64,000 nucleotides of DNA from Rhodoferax ferrireducens (lineage in GTDB: Bacteria > Pseudomonadota > Gammaproteobacteria > Burkholderiales > Burkholderiaceae_C). The stretch is taken from positions 173,563-237,562 of the forward strand of contig MTEI01000006.1 in assembly GCA_002083775.1 (NCBI GenBank), in the 5' to 3' direction. The translations under genes were made by a program, and so were the position numbers. A model generated the notes under the pieces. The model did not search any database. It saw only the letters and a program-made list of their open reading frames with translations, and was not told the DNA's origin. This document shows, in pieces, positions 55,901 to 63,911 of this stretch (position 1 is its first letter; each line of letters begins with the position of its first letter).

Positions 55901-58624
55901 GTCGATGTCAACCTCACCTGCCGTGCCGCCACCGCCGCCCCTGCCACCTACGGCCACGTTGACAGCAATCGCGGGGATTTCGACGCCTTCAATCTCGATC
56001 GGGAACGCCAGCGTGGCTGATGTGGCGCTTCCGCCCGAGCCACCACCACCGCCAATGCTTTGGGCAAACACACCGTCGCTGTTGGTGCCTGTGGTTTGAA
56101 TGCCACCCGTGCTGGCATTTGTCACGGTGACCTTCTTGCCGTCACCCCCTGTACCGCCACCACCACCAACCGCCACGGCAATGGCGACACCGCCTGCAAT
56201 GGCGCCACCTGTTGCACTGCCGCCATTGCCACCACCTCCGCCCACACTTTGCGCAAAGATGCCGGTCGCATTGGCACCGGTGGTCCCAATGTGTCCCTCG
56301 TTGAGCACGTTCACGAGACCACCGTCGTTGCCGATGCCGCCGCCGCCGCCAACGGCCGTGGAAACCGACAATATGCCAGCGCTGCCCGACAAGGCAGAAC
56401 CCCCGTTGCCACCGCCGCCGCCAATGCTTTGCGCAAAAATGCCTATGGCGTTATCGCCACCTTCGCCGCTTCCGGTCTTGATCGTCCCGTAATTGTTGAC
56501 ATCAACTTGGCCGGCTTGCCCGCCCAGACCACCGGAGCCGCCCACACCGACACTGACCGACACAGAACCGATGGCCAGGGTGCCGGAAAAACCACCGTTG
56601 CCGCCACCACCGCCAAGGCTTTGCGCCGCCATGCCAACAGAACTGTCACCCCCAGTCGTGATCGCGCCGTAGTTGTTGGCCACAACATGGTTGCCTGCAC
56701 CACCTTTACCACCCGTCCCGCCGATGCCCACCGCCAGGCTGATCGCGCCCCCAGCCCCGGCAAACGCCGTACCGCCGTTGCCCCCGCCGCCGCCGATGCT
56801 TTGAGCGGACAGGCCGTAAGCGCTGGCACCCGTGGTGTCGATGGTTGTGCCGCTCGCGGCGATGACTTCGACCTTGTCGCCCGCGTTACCCCCTTCACCG
56901 CCGCTGCCACCGAGGGCCATCGAGAAGCTCAAGGCTGTGGCGCCAGGCAAGGTGCCACTGACCGCCAGCCCGCCATTGCCGCCACCCCCACCGATGGATT
57001 GCGCATGAATACCATGCGCCAGGTTGCCCGTCGTGTCGATGTCGCTGCCATCAGCGGTGACTTCCACCTCGTGGCCGTCACCGCCGAGGCCACCCGCTCC
57101 ACCCACGGCGATGCTGACGGCTGACGAAATGGCCACCGCGCTGCCACCGTTGCCACCGCCACCACCTACCGACTGGGCAAAGATGGCCGAAGATCGGTCA
57201 CCAAAAGTCTGCAAAATGCCCGAGTCATATACCGTCACCTTGTCGGAACCGCCGCCAGAACCGGCCCGGCCACCCACGGTGAACCAGCCACCTGCGCCAC
57301 CGCCGTCACCACCGCCACCACCAATCGATTGGGCCAGGATGTCAAAGGAGTCAGACAGATGGGTGGTGATGCTGCCGCTGTTGTTGACAATGACTTTTGC
57401 ACCGCTGGATTCCCCGCCCCCATTGCCGCCTTCGGCATAAGCGCCGCCTGCGTCACTGCCCGAGCCGGCACCGGCACCCACGCTCTTCGCAAAGATACCG
57501 TGAGAGTTCCAACCAAAAGTCTCGATCCACCCGTCGTTATCCACGGTCACGTTGCCTGCATTGCCACCGTTGCCGCCAGCACTGCCCAAGGCAAACGCTG
57601 CGTCCACGTCACCGCCAGATCCGCCATTGCCACCACGGCTCTCGGCGAAAACACCATGGCTCTTGTCACCACGGGTGGTGATATGGGATGCCAATCCCAG
57701 CGTGACAAAAACATCCGAGCCAATGCCGCCATTACCACCGGCGCCGGCATCGGACACCAACCCGACAAAGCCGCCGCCATTGCCACCATCACCCCCAAGA
57801 CTGGTTGCCATCACGCCATGCTTGCCCAGTTGCGATAACCCGTTGACGATGATTTCAGAATTGCTGTTGACCACGACGGAACCTGCGCCACCACCACCAG
57901 AGCCGTTGTCACACCACGTGTAGAGGAACAGAATCGTGTAGCAACCCCCGTTGCCACCCCTCCCGCCGGTTGAACTAGCGACGATGCCGGGGGCATTGGT
58001 GGTGCTGAAAGATGCCCCAACGCCGCCCGTGTTGTTATTGATCGTAAGACTGCCGCTAATAGCCGCCCCGGCATCTGACGCAGTTGTCATCAGGAATTTG
58101 GCCAGCTCAAACCCGGTGTAAGTCGTGTCACCAATGCTGAAAGTTTTTGGGTCACCACCTTTGTCAAGGATGAAGTTGTCCTCGACCTTGTAGGGCTCGC
58201 TGCCGTCCCGCGTCACGACGCTGACATCGTCCGTGTCGACATCGTCGTCAGTGTCAAACAACATGGTTTCGAACGCTGCCTCGGGGGTATCTGCACCTTG
58301 CACGCCTGTGCGGCTGAGCTCAATGCCGACTGTTCCGGAGTTGATTACCGTGCTGCCTGCCACCCCGTCACCCACATTGACCGTGCTGACGCCACTTTGG
58401 TAGCGGATGCCGCCAGCCGGGACATCGGTGCAATTCGCGGTGGGACTGCCTGAACAGGTGGTATTCACCTGGGCTGCAACCTCGGTGGCGCTTGCCGCTG
58501 CCAACGCCCCGGCCAACAAACAGGGATAGAAGCGGCGCGGGACTTTTGCCCTCCAGCCCCGCGTCGGGTCAATCATCATTGCTTCGTTATAGTTTTTGGA
58601 ACGAATCAATGCGCGGGCTTTCAT
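52886..58624 (-). CDS. Giant glycine-rich autotransporter adhesin
   Basis: A 1912-residue type V secreted protein. Extended signal region (residues 1-51): a basic start, then FYPCLLAGALAAASATEVAA. The passenger (about 60-1400) is built of repeats of about 45-60 residues with the pattern GIFAQSVGGGGGNGGSA ... VAVGGxGGxGGDGxxVTVxNxGxIxTTG, predicted to form a beta-helix. A pre-barrel segment with autochaperone-like SPGGVGIAQTTSLTGDLTQS follows. The C-terminal autotransporter barrel (about 1640-1912) ends ALWMKLAMPF. The gene lies between two diverged direct repeats. Upstream DNA is AT-rich. Adhesion or surface-layer function is inferred; no catalytic motif is seen. Confidence 0.9.
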   Translation of the reverse strand: MKARALIRSKNYNEAMMIDPTRGWRAKVPRRFYPCLLAGALAAASATEVAAQVNTTCSGSPTANCTDVPAGGIRYQSGVSTVNVGDGVAGSTVINSGTVGIELSRTGVQGADTPEAAFETMLFDTDDDVDTDDVSVVTRDGSEPYKVEDNFILDKGGDPKTFSIGDTTYTGFELAKFLMTTASDAGAAISGSLTINNNTGGVGASFSTTNAPGIVASSTGGRGGNGGCYTILFLYTWCDNGSGGGGAGSVVVNSNSEIIVNGLSQLGKHGVMATSLGGDGGNGGGFVGLVSDAGAGGNGGIGSDVFVTLGLASHITTRGDKSHGVFAESRGGNGGSGGDVDAAFALGSAGGNGGNAGNVTVDNDGWIETFGWNSHGIFAKSVGAGAGSGSDAGGAYAEGGNGGGESSGAKVIVNNSGSITTHLSDSFDILAQSIGGGGGDGGGAGGWFTVGGRAGSGGGSDKVTVYDSGILQTFGDRSSAIFAQSVGGGGGNGGSAVAISSAVSIAVGGAGGLGGDGHEVEVTADGSDIDTTGNLAHGIHAQSIGGGGGNGGLAVSGTLPGATALSFSMALGGSGGEGGNAGDKVEVIAASGTTIDTTGASAYGLSAQSIGGGGGNGGTAFAGAGGAISLAVGIGGTGGKGGAGNHVVANNYGAITTGGDSSVGMAAQSLGGGGGNGGFSGTLAIGSVSVSVGVGGSGGLGGQAGQVDVNNYGTIKTGSGEGGDNAIGIFAQSIGGGGGNGGSALSGSAGILSVSTAVGGGGGIGNDGGLVNVLNEGHIGTTGANATGIFAQSVGGGGGNGGSATGGAIAGGVAIAVAVGGGGGTGGDGKKVTVTNASTGGIQTTGTNSDGVFAQSIGGGGGSGGSATSATLAFPIEIEGVEIPAIAVNVAVGGRGGGGGTAGEVDIDNFGAVETSGFLANGVFAQSVGGSGGRGGNATNVQIAYDATFSGTVAIGGSGGKGGVGSAVTMDNSGLISTGGDWSAGVFGQSVGGGGGLGGNATTVALSLTPPPTSPEDFIPSPSMSFDLAIGGNGGTGAVGGAVTVNNLAGGSIATTGNFAAGIMAQSVGGAGGAGGDARIIQVDLSADPMDFISLLDLMSLDMTLVFGGTGGTGSHGGVVIVNNDSSVTTSGAFSHGIVAQSVGGGGGTGGSAASFQFSNTELPVDIPVLDDIAGLTTIEMTLQGSGGAGGDGKDVTLINTGNIHASGAFAMGIVAQSVAGGGGLAGFFNPQGVVNNTIAQSAFNTFIDTEVGLSFAGSVGGGGTAGHVTVNHTGNIQTLGDGAHAVFAQSAAGTGAAGQVDVTVNGLINASGAGACGIYAQSGGGGGNGNIAVTIDGGSVTGGSGSGAGACFKGGASNTLTNKGLMASADGLPGMAIVGGTGNESVNNYGTVTGSLSLGTGANALTNHVGGVLNTGPVLNLGPGNLLTNAGTLSPGGVGIAQTTSLTGDLTQSTGELALDMSLAGKPGDRLNVTGRAQVAGGLRLNLMDAGYVVSGTQQRVVLAASDGATDEGLTLAVPTSSIVQYALVYPSANEIAVSTRVNFAVPNLGGNAQQVGEYLNAIQATGGSEALAPYVANLLSLPNDAGVAAAYDKLGPGVLGNVASQSTTASLAFNDAMHSCRQRAGDDRFIREGECNWVRMGGNSKDQQATGLNTGYRLDGLTLAGGAQREIKADTYLGVGLSYQKTDLDSVNSDVEGERFEAGLILKRHYGQTRLSGSVSAGYGRYDSQRLVDITTPGLRALAKQDLWSVSLNGRLSHDVILGGDAYVRPMIGLGVTHVWRDAYSENGAGAVNLNVAKARDTYVSVHPAVEVGHERKLGDGDTLVRPYARLGLTHYVGGNEGNFTASLQGAPAGIGPLMVTSQADTTYTELSLGVDILKKNGFTARLDYTGQFSSTSAARALWMKLAMPF

Positions 58625-58814
58625 GACTCACCTCACTTGTCTAATTCAGTGATTGCATTTCGAATCAGTTTTTATCAATGTTGATGATTACTTTGATAAA
58701 TCATCATAAGACTCTGAATGTGATGCTCTGTTGCTTTTTGAGTATTTCTCCCGGTCGTTAGTATTTGCCCGTAGTGATACCGAGCTGAAACGTGGTAACT
58801 CCGGTCAGGCCCAG
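58625..58814. promoter_or_regulatory. AT-rich upstream region of the autotransporter gene
   Basis: A 190-bp stretch, clearly less GC-rich than its surroundings, with an inverted repeat TGATGATTA/TAAATCATCA at about 58680-58705. It probably holds the autotransporter promoter. No convincing -35/-10 pair can be assigned by eye. Confidence 0.4.
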
Positions 58815-58970
58815 GTGCTGGGTCCGTTCAGGCTGTTGTTTGAAGTGCTCTGCCGCCAAATGCCGGTGCAGTGCCTGAAAATCACCGACACCCAGGGGCA
58901 GGTGCAGTGGATCAAGGACTCGGGCGCCATCATCAGTTACCTGAACCAGCGTTTTGGCGTGCTGGCCTGA
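58815..58970 (+). pseudogene. Internally deleted second copy of the glutaredoxin-like gene
   Basis: Matches the 52051-52446 gene at GPFRLLFEVLCRQMPV and VQCLKITDTQGQVQWIKDSG through ...LNQRFGVLA, but the segment with CPFC (about 198 bases) is gone and the original start is replaced. A frame beginning at 58731 could give 79 residues, but it lacks the active site. Confidence 0.8.
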
Positions 58971-59376
58971 CGCGCCAAAAAGCACCACAAACTGCACCGG
59001 CCCAGGCGCAGTAGCCTCTGGCGCCGGGTGACAATGGCGCCATGCCGCTTGATTTCTGGACCACCTCCCTGCTGCTTGCCAGCGCCGCTTTTGCCGCAGG
59101 CGCGCTCAACGCCATTGCCGGGGGCGGCAGTTTTCTGACGCTGCCCGCGCTGGTGTTTGTCGGCATTCCGCCGATCATGGCCAACGCCACCAGTGCGCTG
59201 GCGGTCAGCCCCGGTTACTTGGGCAGCACGCTGGGCTTTCGCGACGAATTGCGCGCCGTGCCCATGCCGCGCCTGAAGCGCGAGATGCTGCTAGCCTCGG
59301 CAGGCGGCGTGGCAGGTGCCTTGCTACTGCTGGTGACACCGGCCAAGGTGTTTTCAGGCATCGTGCCGTGGCTGCT
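58815..59376. repeat. Large direct repeat, right copy
   Basis: Right-hand partner of 52093-52852; see that entry. It carries the deleted GST-like gene and the beginning of the intact TauE gene. Confidence 0.85.
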
Positions 59377-59812
59377 GCTGTTTGCCACCGTGTTATTTGC
59401 CGCTGGTCCCTCGCTGGCGCGCCGGGCCATGGCGGCTTCAAAGTCGGGTCAGGGGCTGGACAAATGGCGCGAACCTGGCTTGCTGCTCACCTGCATTTAT
59501 GGCGGCTACTTCAATGGCGGCCTGGGCATTTTGCTGATGGCGCTGTACGCCGTCACTGGTGAGAGCCGCATCCACACCGCCAACGCGCTGAAAAACCTCA
59601 ATTCCCTGGTGCTATCGCTACTGTCGGTGGCGGCCTTTATCGTGGCCGGGGCCATTGCCTGGCGTGAAGGCCTGTTGATGATGGTAGCGGCCACGGCCGG
59701 CGGCTTCATGGGTGCACGCTGGGCAAAAAAACTGCCGGTTCAGTGGGTACGCGTTGGTGTTATCGTGACCGGGTTGGTGATGAGCGCCGTGTTTTTTGCC
59801 CGTCTGAGTTGA
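59042..59812 (+). CDS. TauE/SafE family membrane permease
   Basis: A 256-residue permease with about eight helices. N-terminal half-motif AGALNAIAGGGSFLTLPALV and the second-half GYFNGGLGILLMALYAVTGE are the family signatures. Members export sulfite or organosulfonates or carry other anions; the substrate here is unknown. It is the intact copy; a truncated version lies at 52518. It is followed after 16 bases by the large signalling gene. Confidence 0.88.
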   Translation: MPLDFWTTSLLLASAAFAAGALNAIAGGGSFLTLPALVFVGIPPIMANATSALAVSPGYLGSTLGFRDELRAVPMPRLKREMLLASAGGVAGALLLLVTPAKVFSGIVPWLLLFATVLFAAGPSLARRAMAASKSGQGLDKWREPGLLLTCIYGGYFNGGLGILLMALYAVTGESRIHTANALKNLNSLVLSLLSVAAFIVAGAIAWREGLLMMVAATAGGFMGARWAKKLPVQWVRVGVIVTGLVMSAVFFARLS

Positions 59813-59828
59813 TTTTTCAAGAGTCTTC

Positions 59829-62800
59829 ATGTTTGAGATCTTCCCCTGGAACCCGCATCTGGAAACCGGCATTGCGCTGGTGGACGAGCAACACCGCAAG
59901 CTGGTGCAACTGCTCAACCGGCTGGCGCAGCAGCATGTGCAGGGTGCCAGCCAGGCGCAGATTCACGCCATTCTGGGTGAGCTGGCCGACTACGCGCGCT
60001 ACCACTTTGAAACCGAGGAAGGTATCTGGCAGAGCTTGCTGGCGGGTGATGCGGCGCTGGTGGAGCACATGCAAAGCCACCAGCGGTTTTTTGCTCACGT
60101 CAGCGAGCTGCAGCACAGCAACAAGCCGTTTCAGGCCGTGCTGGACGACTTGTTTGCCTACCTGACGCAGTGGCTGGCCTACCATATTCTGGACAATGAC
60201 AAACGCATGGCGCTGGTGCTGCGCGGCGTGCATGACGGCCTGAGCCGGGAGGCTGCCCACCAGCAGGCGGACGCGCAAATGCTGGGAGCCACGGCGGTGC
60301 TGATCCAGACCGTGCTGGCCATGTACCAGACGGTGTCGGCGCAGGCGCTGGAGCTGATGCACGAAAAGCTGGCCCGCAAGCGCGCCGAGGCCACGCTGCG
60401 CAGCAGCCAGGAACGCTGGCAGTTTTTGCTGGACAAGCCGCTGGGCGAGCAAGCCATCGCTGGTTCGCCTTTGGAAAACACCTTGCGCACCATCATTGAC
60501 ACCATGCCCGCCGGGCTGGTGGCCGCCGACGCCACCACGCGCCGCATTGTTTTTGCCAACGCCTGGTTTTGCAAGCTGCTGGGCTACAGCCAAAGCGAGC
60601 TGCTGGGCATGAACCCGATGGATATCCACCCGCCCGAAGCCTGGCCCTTGGTAGAGGCCGACTTCAGCCGCATGATGGCCGGCGAGCAGAAGATGGCGCT
60701 GGCCATTCCCGTGCGCCGCAAAGACGGCAGCATTTTCCTGGCCAACGTGGAGCGCGTGCCGGTGGCGCTGGACGGCCAGACCAGCGTGCTGGCCACCTTC
60801 ACCGACATCACCGAGCGATACCGCTTTGAGACCGCGCTCAAGGCCAGCGAATCGCACCTGCACACGCTGGTGGACACCATCCCCGACCTGATCTGGCTCA
60901 AAGACGTTGATGGCGTTTACCTGTCATGCAACCCGGCGTTCGAGCGCTTTTATGGCGCCCCGGAGGCGGACATCGTCGGCAAGACCGACCATGACTTTGT
61001 GCCCCAGGCGTTGGCGGACGACTTTCGCGCGCACGACCGCGCGGTCATGGCGGCAGCACACCCGCTGGCCAATGAGGAATGGATCACCTACCCCGACAAC
61101 CAGCAGCGCGCGCTGCTGGAAACCACCAAGGTGCCGATGCGTGATACCGATGGCCGCTTGTTGGGCGTGCTGGGCATCGGCCACGACATCACCGGGCGCG
61201 TGAAGGCAGCGCAAGCGCTGGAGGCCGAACGCCTGCGCCTGCAAAGCGCCATTGACGCCGCCCAGGCTGGCACCTGGGAGTGGGACATCACCGCCAACCT
61301 GATTCGCTTCAGCGAGCGAACGGCCGTGATGCTGGGCTACCCGGACCTCGAGCTCCGACAAGGCCCTTATGGCCTGTATTTCTCGTGGATCCACCCCGAA
61401 GACCAGCCACGCCAACAACAGGCGATGGCGCGCCACCTGAGCGGTGAGCTGCCCAGCTTTGAGCAGGAACTGCGCCTGCGCCACAAAGACGGGCACTGGG
61501 TATGGGTACGTACCCTGGGCCGCGTGATGCAGCGCGACACGCAAGGCAAGCCGCTGCTGGTGGCGGGCATCAGCATCGACATCAGTGAACAAAAAACACA
61601 CCGCGAGCAGATTGACTACGTCACCCTGCACGACGCGCTGACCGGGCTGCCCAACCGCAAATTGTTTGTGGCCGAACTGGCGCGCGCCATGACCGAGCTG
61701 GCCGCACCGCAGTATCTGGCGGTGGCCTACATTGACCTCGACAGCTTTGCCGCCATCAACCTGGCCCACGGGCTGGAGGTGGGCAACCAGCTGATTCTGG
61801 AAGTCAGCCGCAAGCTGGCAGCCGCCATGCAACCCATGCAGATGCTGGCGCACATTGGCGGCGACGAGTTTGCCGTGATATTGACCCACCTGGCACACCC
61901 GGACGACTACCTGGCCCCGGTCAGCCAACTGCTGAAAGTGGTGGCGCAGCCGCTGCGCTTGCTGGCGCTGGAGCTGGAGTTGTCGGTCACCGCCAGCATG
62001 GGCGTGGCGCTGTTTGGGTCGCAGGACCAGGTCGACGCCGAACAGCTGCTGCGCCAGGCCGACCAGGCCATGTACCTGGCCAAACAGGCTGGCAAAAACC
62101 GCTGTCACCGCTTTGACCCGGTCAATGACGAAGTCACCCGAGAGCGACTGACGCGCATTGACGAAGTGCGCCAGGCGGTGGAGCACAACGAGATGGTGTT
62201 GTATTACCAGCCCAAGGTGCGCCTGGCCACCGGTGAGGTGATCGGTTTTGAAGCGCTGATCCGCTGGCAACACCCGCAGCGCGGCTTGTTGCCGCCGCGC
62301 GAGTTCATCGGCCTGCTGGAGCAGCACCCGATGGCCATCACGCTGGGCGACTGGGTCATCAATACCGCGCTGGCGCAACTGGCGCAATGGCAAACCCTGG
62401 GGCTGGAAACCAGCATCAGCGTCAATATCGATGCCATGCAATTGCTCGACCCCGATTTTGCCGACCGGCTGCAAGTGCAACTGGGCCAGCAGCCCAGCGT
62501 GGCACCAGGCCAGCTGGAGCTGGAAATTCTGGAAACCGGCGCCCTGGGCAACATGGCGCATGTGTCGGCACTGATCGCGCAGCTGCAAGGCGTTGGGCTG
62601 GAGTGCTCACTGGACGACTTTGGCACCGGCTACTCGTCGCTGACCTTCCTGAAACAGCTGGCGGCGCACACCCTGAAGATCGACCAGAGTTTTGTGCGCG
62701 GCATGTTGGACGACGCCGAGCACGCCACGATTGTCAACAGCGTGCTGGGGCTGGCCCGCAACTTTGACCGCCGCGCATTGGCCGAAGGCGTGGAGACCGA

Positions 62801-63329
62801 AGCCCATGGCAGGGCGCTGATCGAATTTGGCTGCGAACTGGGCCAGGGCTACGCCATTGCCCGGCCCATGCCCGCAGCCGAGGTGCCAAACTGGCTGGCA
62901 CAGTGGCGAGCGCCGCCCAGCTGGGTCGAGGCCCAGGCGGTCGGCCCACGCGGCATTTCGGTGCTGCTGGCCGAGGTGGAGCACCGCGCCTGGTTCAAAC
63001 AGGTGCAGGCCTTTGCCAACGGGCAAAGCCTGCAGTTGCCCGCCAACGACAGCCAGACTTGCCGCTTTGGCCACTGGCTCAGCAAGCCCAGCACCCGGCA
63101 GCGGCTGGAACACGAGATCGGCTTTGACCACCTGGAAGCACTGCACCAGGCGCTGCATGAGCGCACTGGCGAGCTGCTGGACGACCTGGGCGCCCACCAC
63201 GCAGACGATGTGGCGAAAGACCTGACCGCCCTGGCTGCGCTAAGCCAGAACATGCTGGCCGAGTTGCGCCGTCTGCGCAGCGTGCAGTCAGACTCCGAAG
63301 GTGTGAACTCCGCTTTTGCCGATCTGTAA
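59829..63329 (+). CDS. Hemerythrin-PAS-PAS-PAS-GGDEF-EAL-CZB signalling protein
   Basis: A 1166-residue cytoplasmic cyclic-di-GMP enzyme. The hemerythrin domain (1-135) has His/Glu ligands in VDEQHRK, YHFETEE and MQSHQRF. Three PAS domains follow (about 215-335, 345-460, 470-590). The cyclase domain (about 595-755) has intact GGDEF (HIGGDEFAVI). The phosphodiesterase domain (about 770-1020) has FEALIRW, EILETG, LDDFGTGYSS and LAEGVETE. A C-terminal zinc-binding CZB-like domain (about 1040-1120) shows EHRAWFKQV, CRFGHWL and later His residues. It likely couples oxygen or iron and zinc sensing to c-di-GMP turnover. No membrane segment. Confidence 0.9.
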   Translation: MFEIFPWNPHLETGIALVDEQHRKLVQLLNRLAQQHVQGASQAQIHAILGELADYARYHFETEEGIWQSLLAGDAALVEHMQSHQRFFAHVSELQHSNKPFQAVLDDLFAYLTQWLAYHILDNDKRMALVLRGVHDGLSREAAHQQADAQMLGATAVLIQTVLAMYQTVSAQALELMHEKLARKRAEATLRSSQERWQFLLDKPLGEQAIAGSPLENTLRTIIDTMPAGLVAADATTRRIVFANAWFCKLLGYSQSELLGMNPMDIHPPEAWPLVEADFSRMMAGEQKMALAIPVRRKDGSIFLANVERVPVALDGQTSVLATFTDITERYRFETALKASESHLHTLVDTIPDLIWLKDVDGVYLSCNPAFERFYGAPEADIVGKTDHDFVPQALADDFRAHDRAVMAAAHPLANEEWITYPDNQQRALLETTKVPMRDTDGRLLGVLGIGHDITGRVKAAQALEAERLRLQSAIDAAQAGTWEWDITANLIRFSERTAVMLGYPDLELRQGPYGLYFSWIHPEDQPRQQQAMARHLSGELPSFEQELRLRHKDGHWVWVRTLGRVMQRDTQGKPLLVAGISIDISEQKTHREQIDYVTLHDALTGLPNRKLFVAELARAMTELAAPQYLAVAYIDLDSFAAINLAHGLEVGNQLILEVSRKLAAAMQPMQMLAHIGGDEFAVILTHLAHPDDYLAPVSQLLKVVAQPLRLLALELELSVTASMGVALFGSQDQVDAEQLLRQADQAMYLAKQAGKNRCHRFDPVNDEVTRERLTRIDEVRQAVEHNEMVLYYQPKVRLATGEVIGFEALIRWQHPQRGLLPPREFIGLLEQHPMAITLGDWVINTALAQLAQWQTLGLETSISVNIDAMQLLDPDFADRLQVQLGQQPSVAPGQLELEILETGALGNMAHVSALIAQLQGVGLECSLDDFGTGYSSLTFLKQLAAHTLKIDQSFVRGMLDDAEHATIVNSVLGLARNFDRRALAEGVETEAHGRALIEFGCELGQGYAIARPMPAAEVPNWLAQWRAPPSWVEAQAVGPRGISVLLAEVEHRAWFKQVQAFANGQSLQLPANDSQTCRFGHWLSKPSTRQRLEHEIGFDHLEALHQALHERTGELLDDLGAHHADDVAKDLTALAALSQNMLAELRRLRSVQSDSEGVNSAFADL

Positions 63330-63350
63330 CACGGGCTGAACCGAGCGGCC

Positions 63351-63614
63351 ATGGCCAAAAAATTCCCCACCGCCCCCAGCAATCCCGAACGCATCTGCTG
63401 GGGTTGTGATGCCTATTGCCCGGCCAACGACATGCGCTGTGGCAATGGCTCGGACCGCACACCACACCCGGCCGAGCTGTTTGGCGATGACTGGGACACC
63501 TGGGGGCTGGATGATGTAGCGGCGGCTGAAGAGGCTGTCAACACCGCTGCAAGTGCGCCAACGGCAACGGCGACCTGGCAAACCACCGTGTCACCCAAGC
63601 CGCCTTTGGCTTGA
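63351..63614 (+). CDS. DUF3079 protein
   Basis: An 87-residue protein. MAKKFPTAPSNPERICWGCD then AYCPANDMRCGNGSDRTPHP is the DUF3079 signature, with four Cys residues that may bind zinc. The family is usually about 60-70 residues; the Ala/Thr-rich tail after residue 55 is extra. Function unknown. It begins 21 bases after the signalling gene and may be co-transcribed. Confidence 0.8.
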   Translation: MAKKFPTAPSNPERICWGCDAYCPANDMRCGNGSDRTPHPAELFGDDWDTWGLDDVAAAEEAVNTAASAPTATATWQTTVSPKPPLA

Positions 63615-63911
63615 TTTGTGGCTTGACCTGCGGGCTGGCCAGCCGCTTGGCAGGGTGCGATTCACACCGATGTGCGGTTTCTGTAGAAGAGATGTTGGGC
63701 ACAAGCTGACTCGCTGGTGGTTGCCCAATCAGTCGGGCAATGCGCTTTGCTACGTGTCCCCCGCCCGCTGCGCGGGCTCCTCCTTTACCTCTACAAGGGC
63801 TTCCCCACCTTTGTCAAACGAAATGCCATCGTGGTGAATCGCGTAGCGATTGACCACGAAACCTGACTTTCTTTTCCCTTCTGCATCACAGCGTGATTTC
63901 TATCGTTACCT
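63615..63911. other. Non-coding stretch before the second IS copy
   Basis: A 297-bp region with no credible gene. A compact inverted repeat at 63829-63859 (TCGTGGTGAATCGC-GTA-GCGATTGACCACGA, one mismatch) is the main structure. CCCGC/GCGGG pairing near 63760-63776 could be a weak terminator of the DUF3079 transcript. Confidence 0.5.
63829..63859. repeat. Inverted repeat, 14-bp arms
   Basis: TCGTGGTGAATCGC and GCGATTGACCACGA pair at 13 of 14 positions around GTA. It has no T-run and stands 53 bases before the IS end. It may be an element end or a regulatory hairpin. Confidence 0.5.

Noticed and set aside
54659..57440. Several Pro/Ala/Thr-rich frames on the plus strand, and a possible CRISPR-like array
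   Set aside because: They are antisense to the glycine-rich autotransporter repeats. Repeat spacing and sequence vary and follow the protein units, so it is not a CRISPR array.
58731..58970. A 79-residue gene before the second TauE copy
   Set aside because: It is the deleted GST-like copy; the thioredoxin active site is missing and the first 28 residues come from autotransporter upstream DNA.
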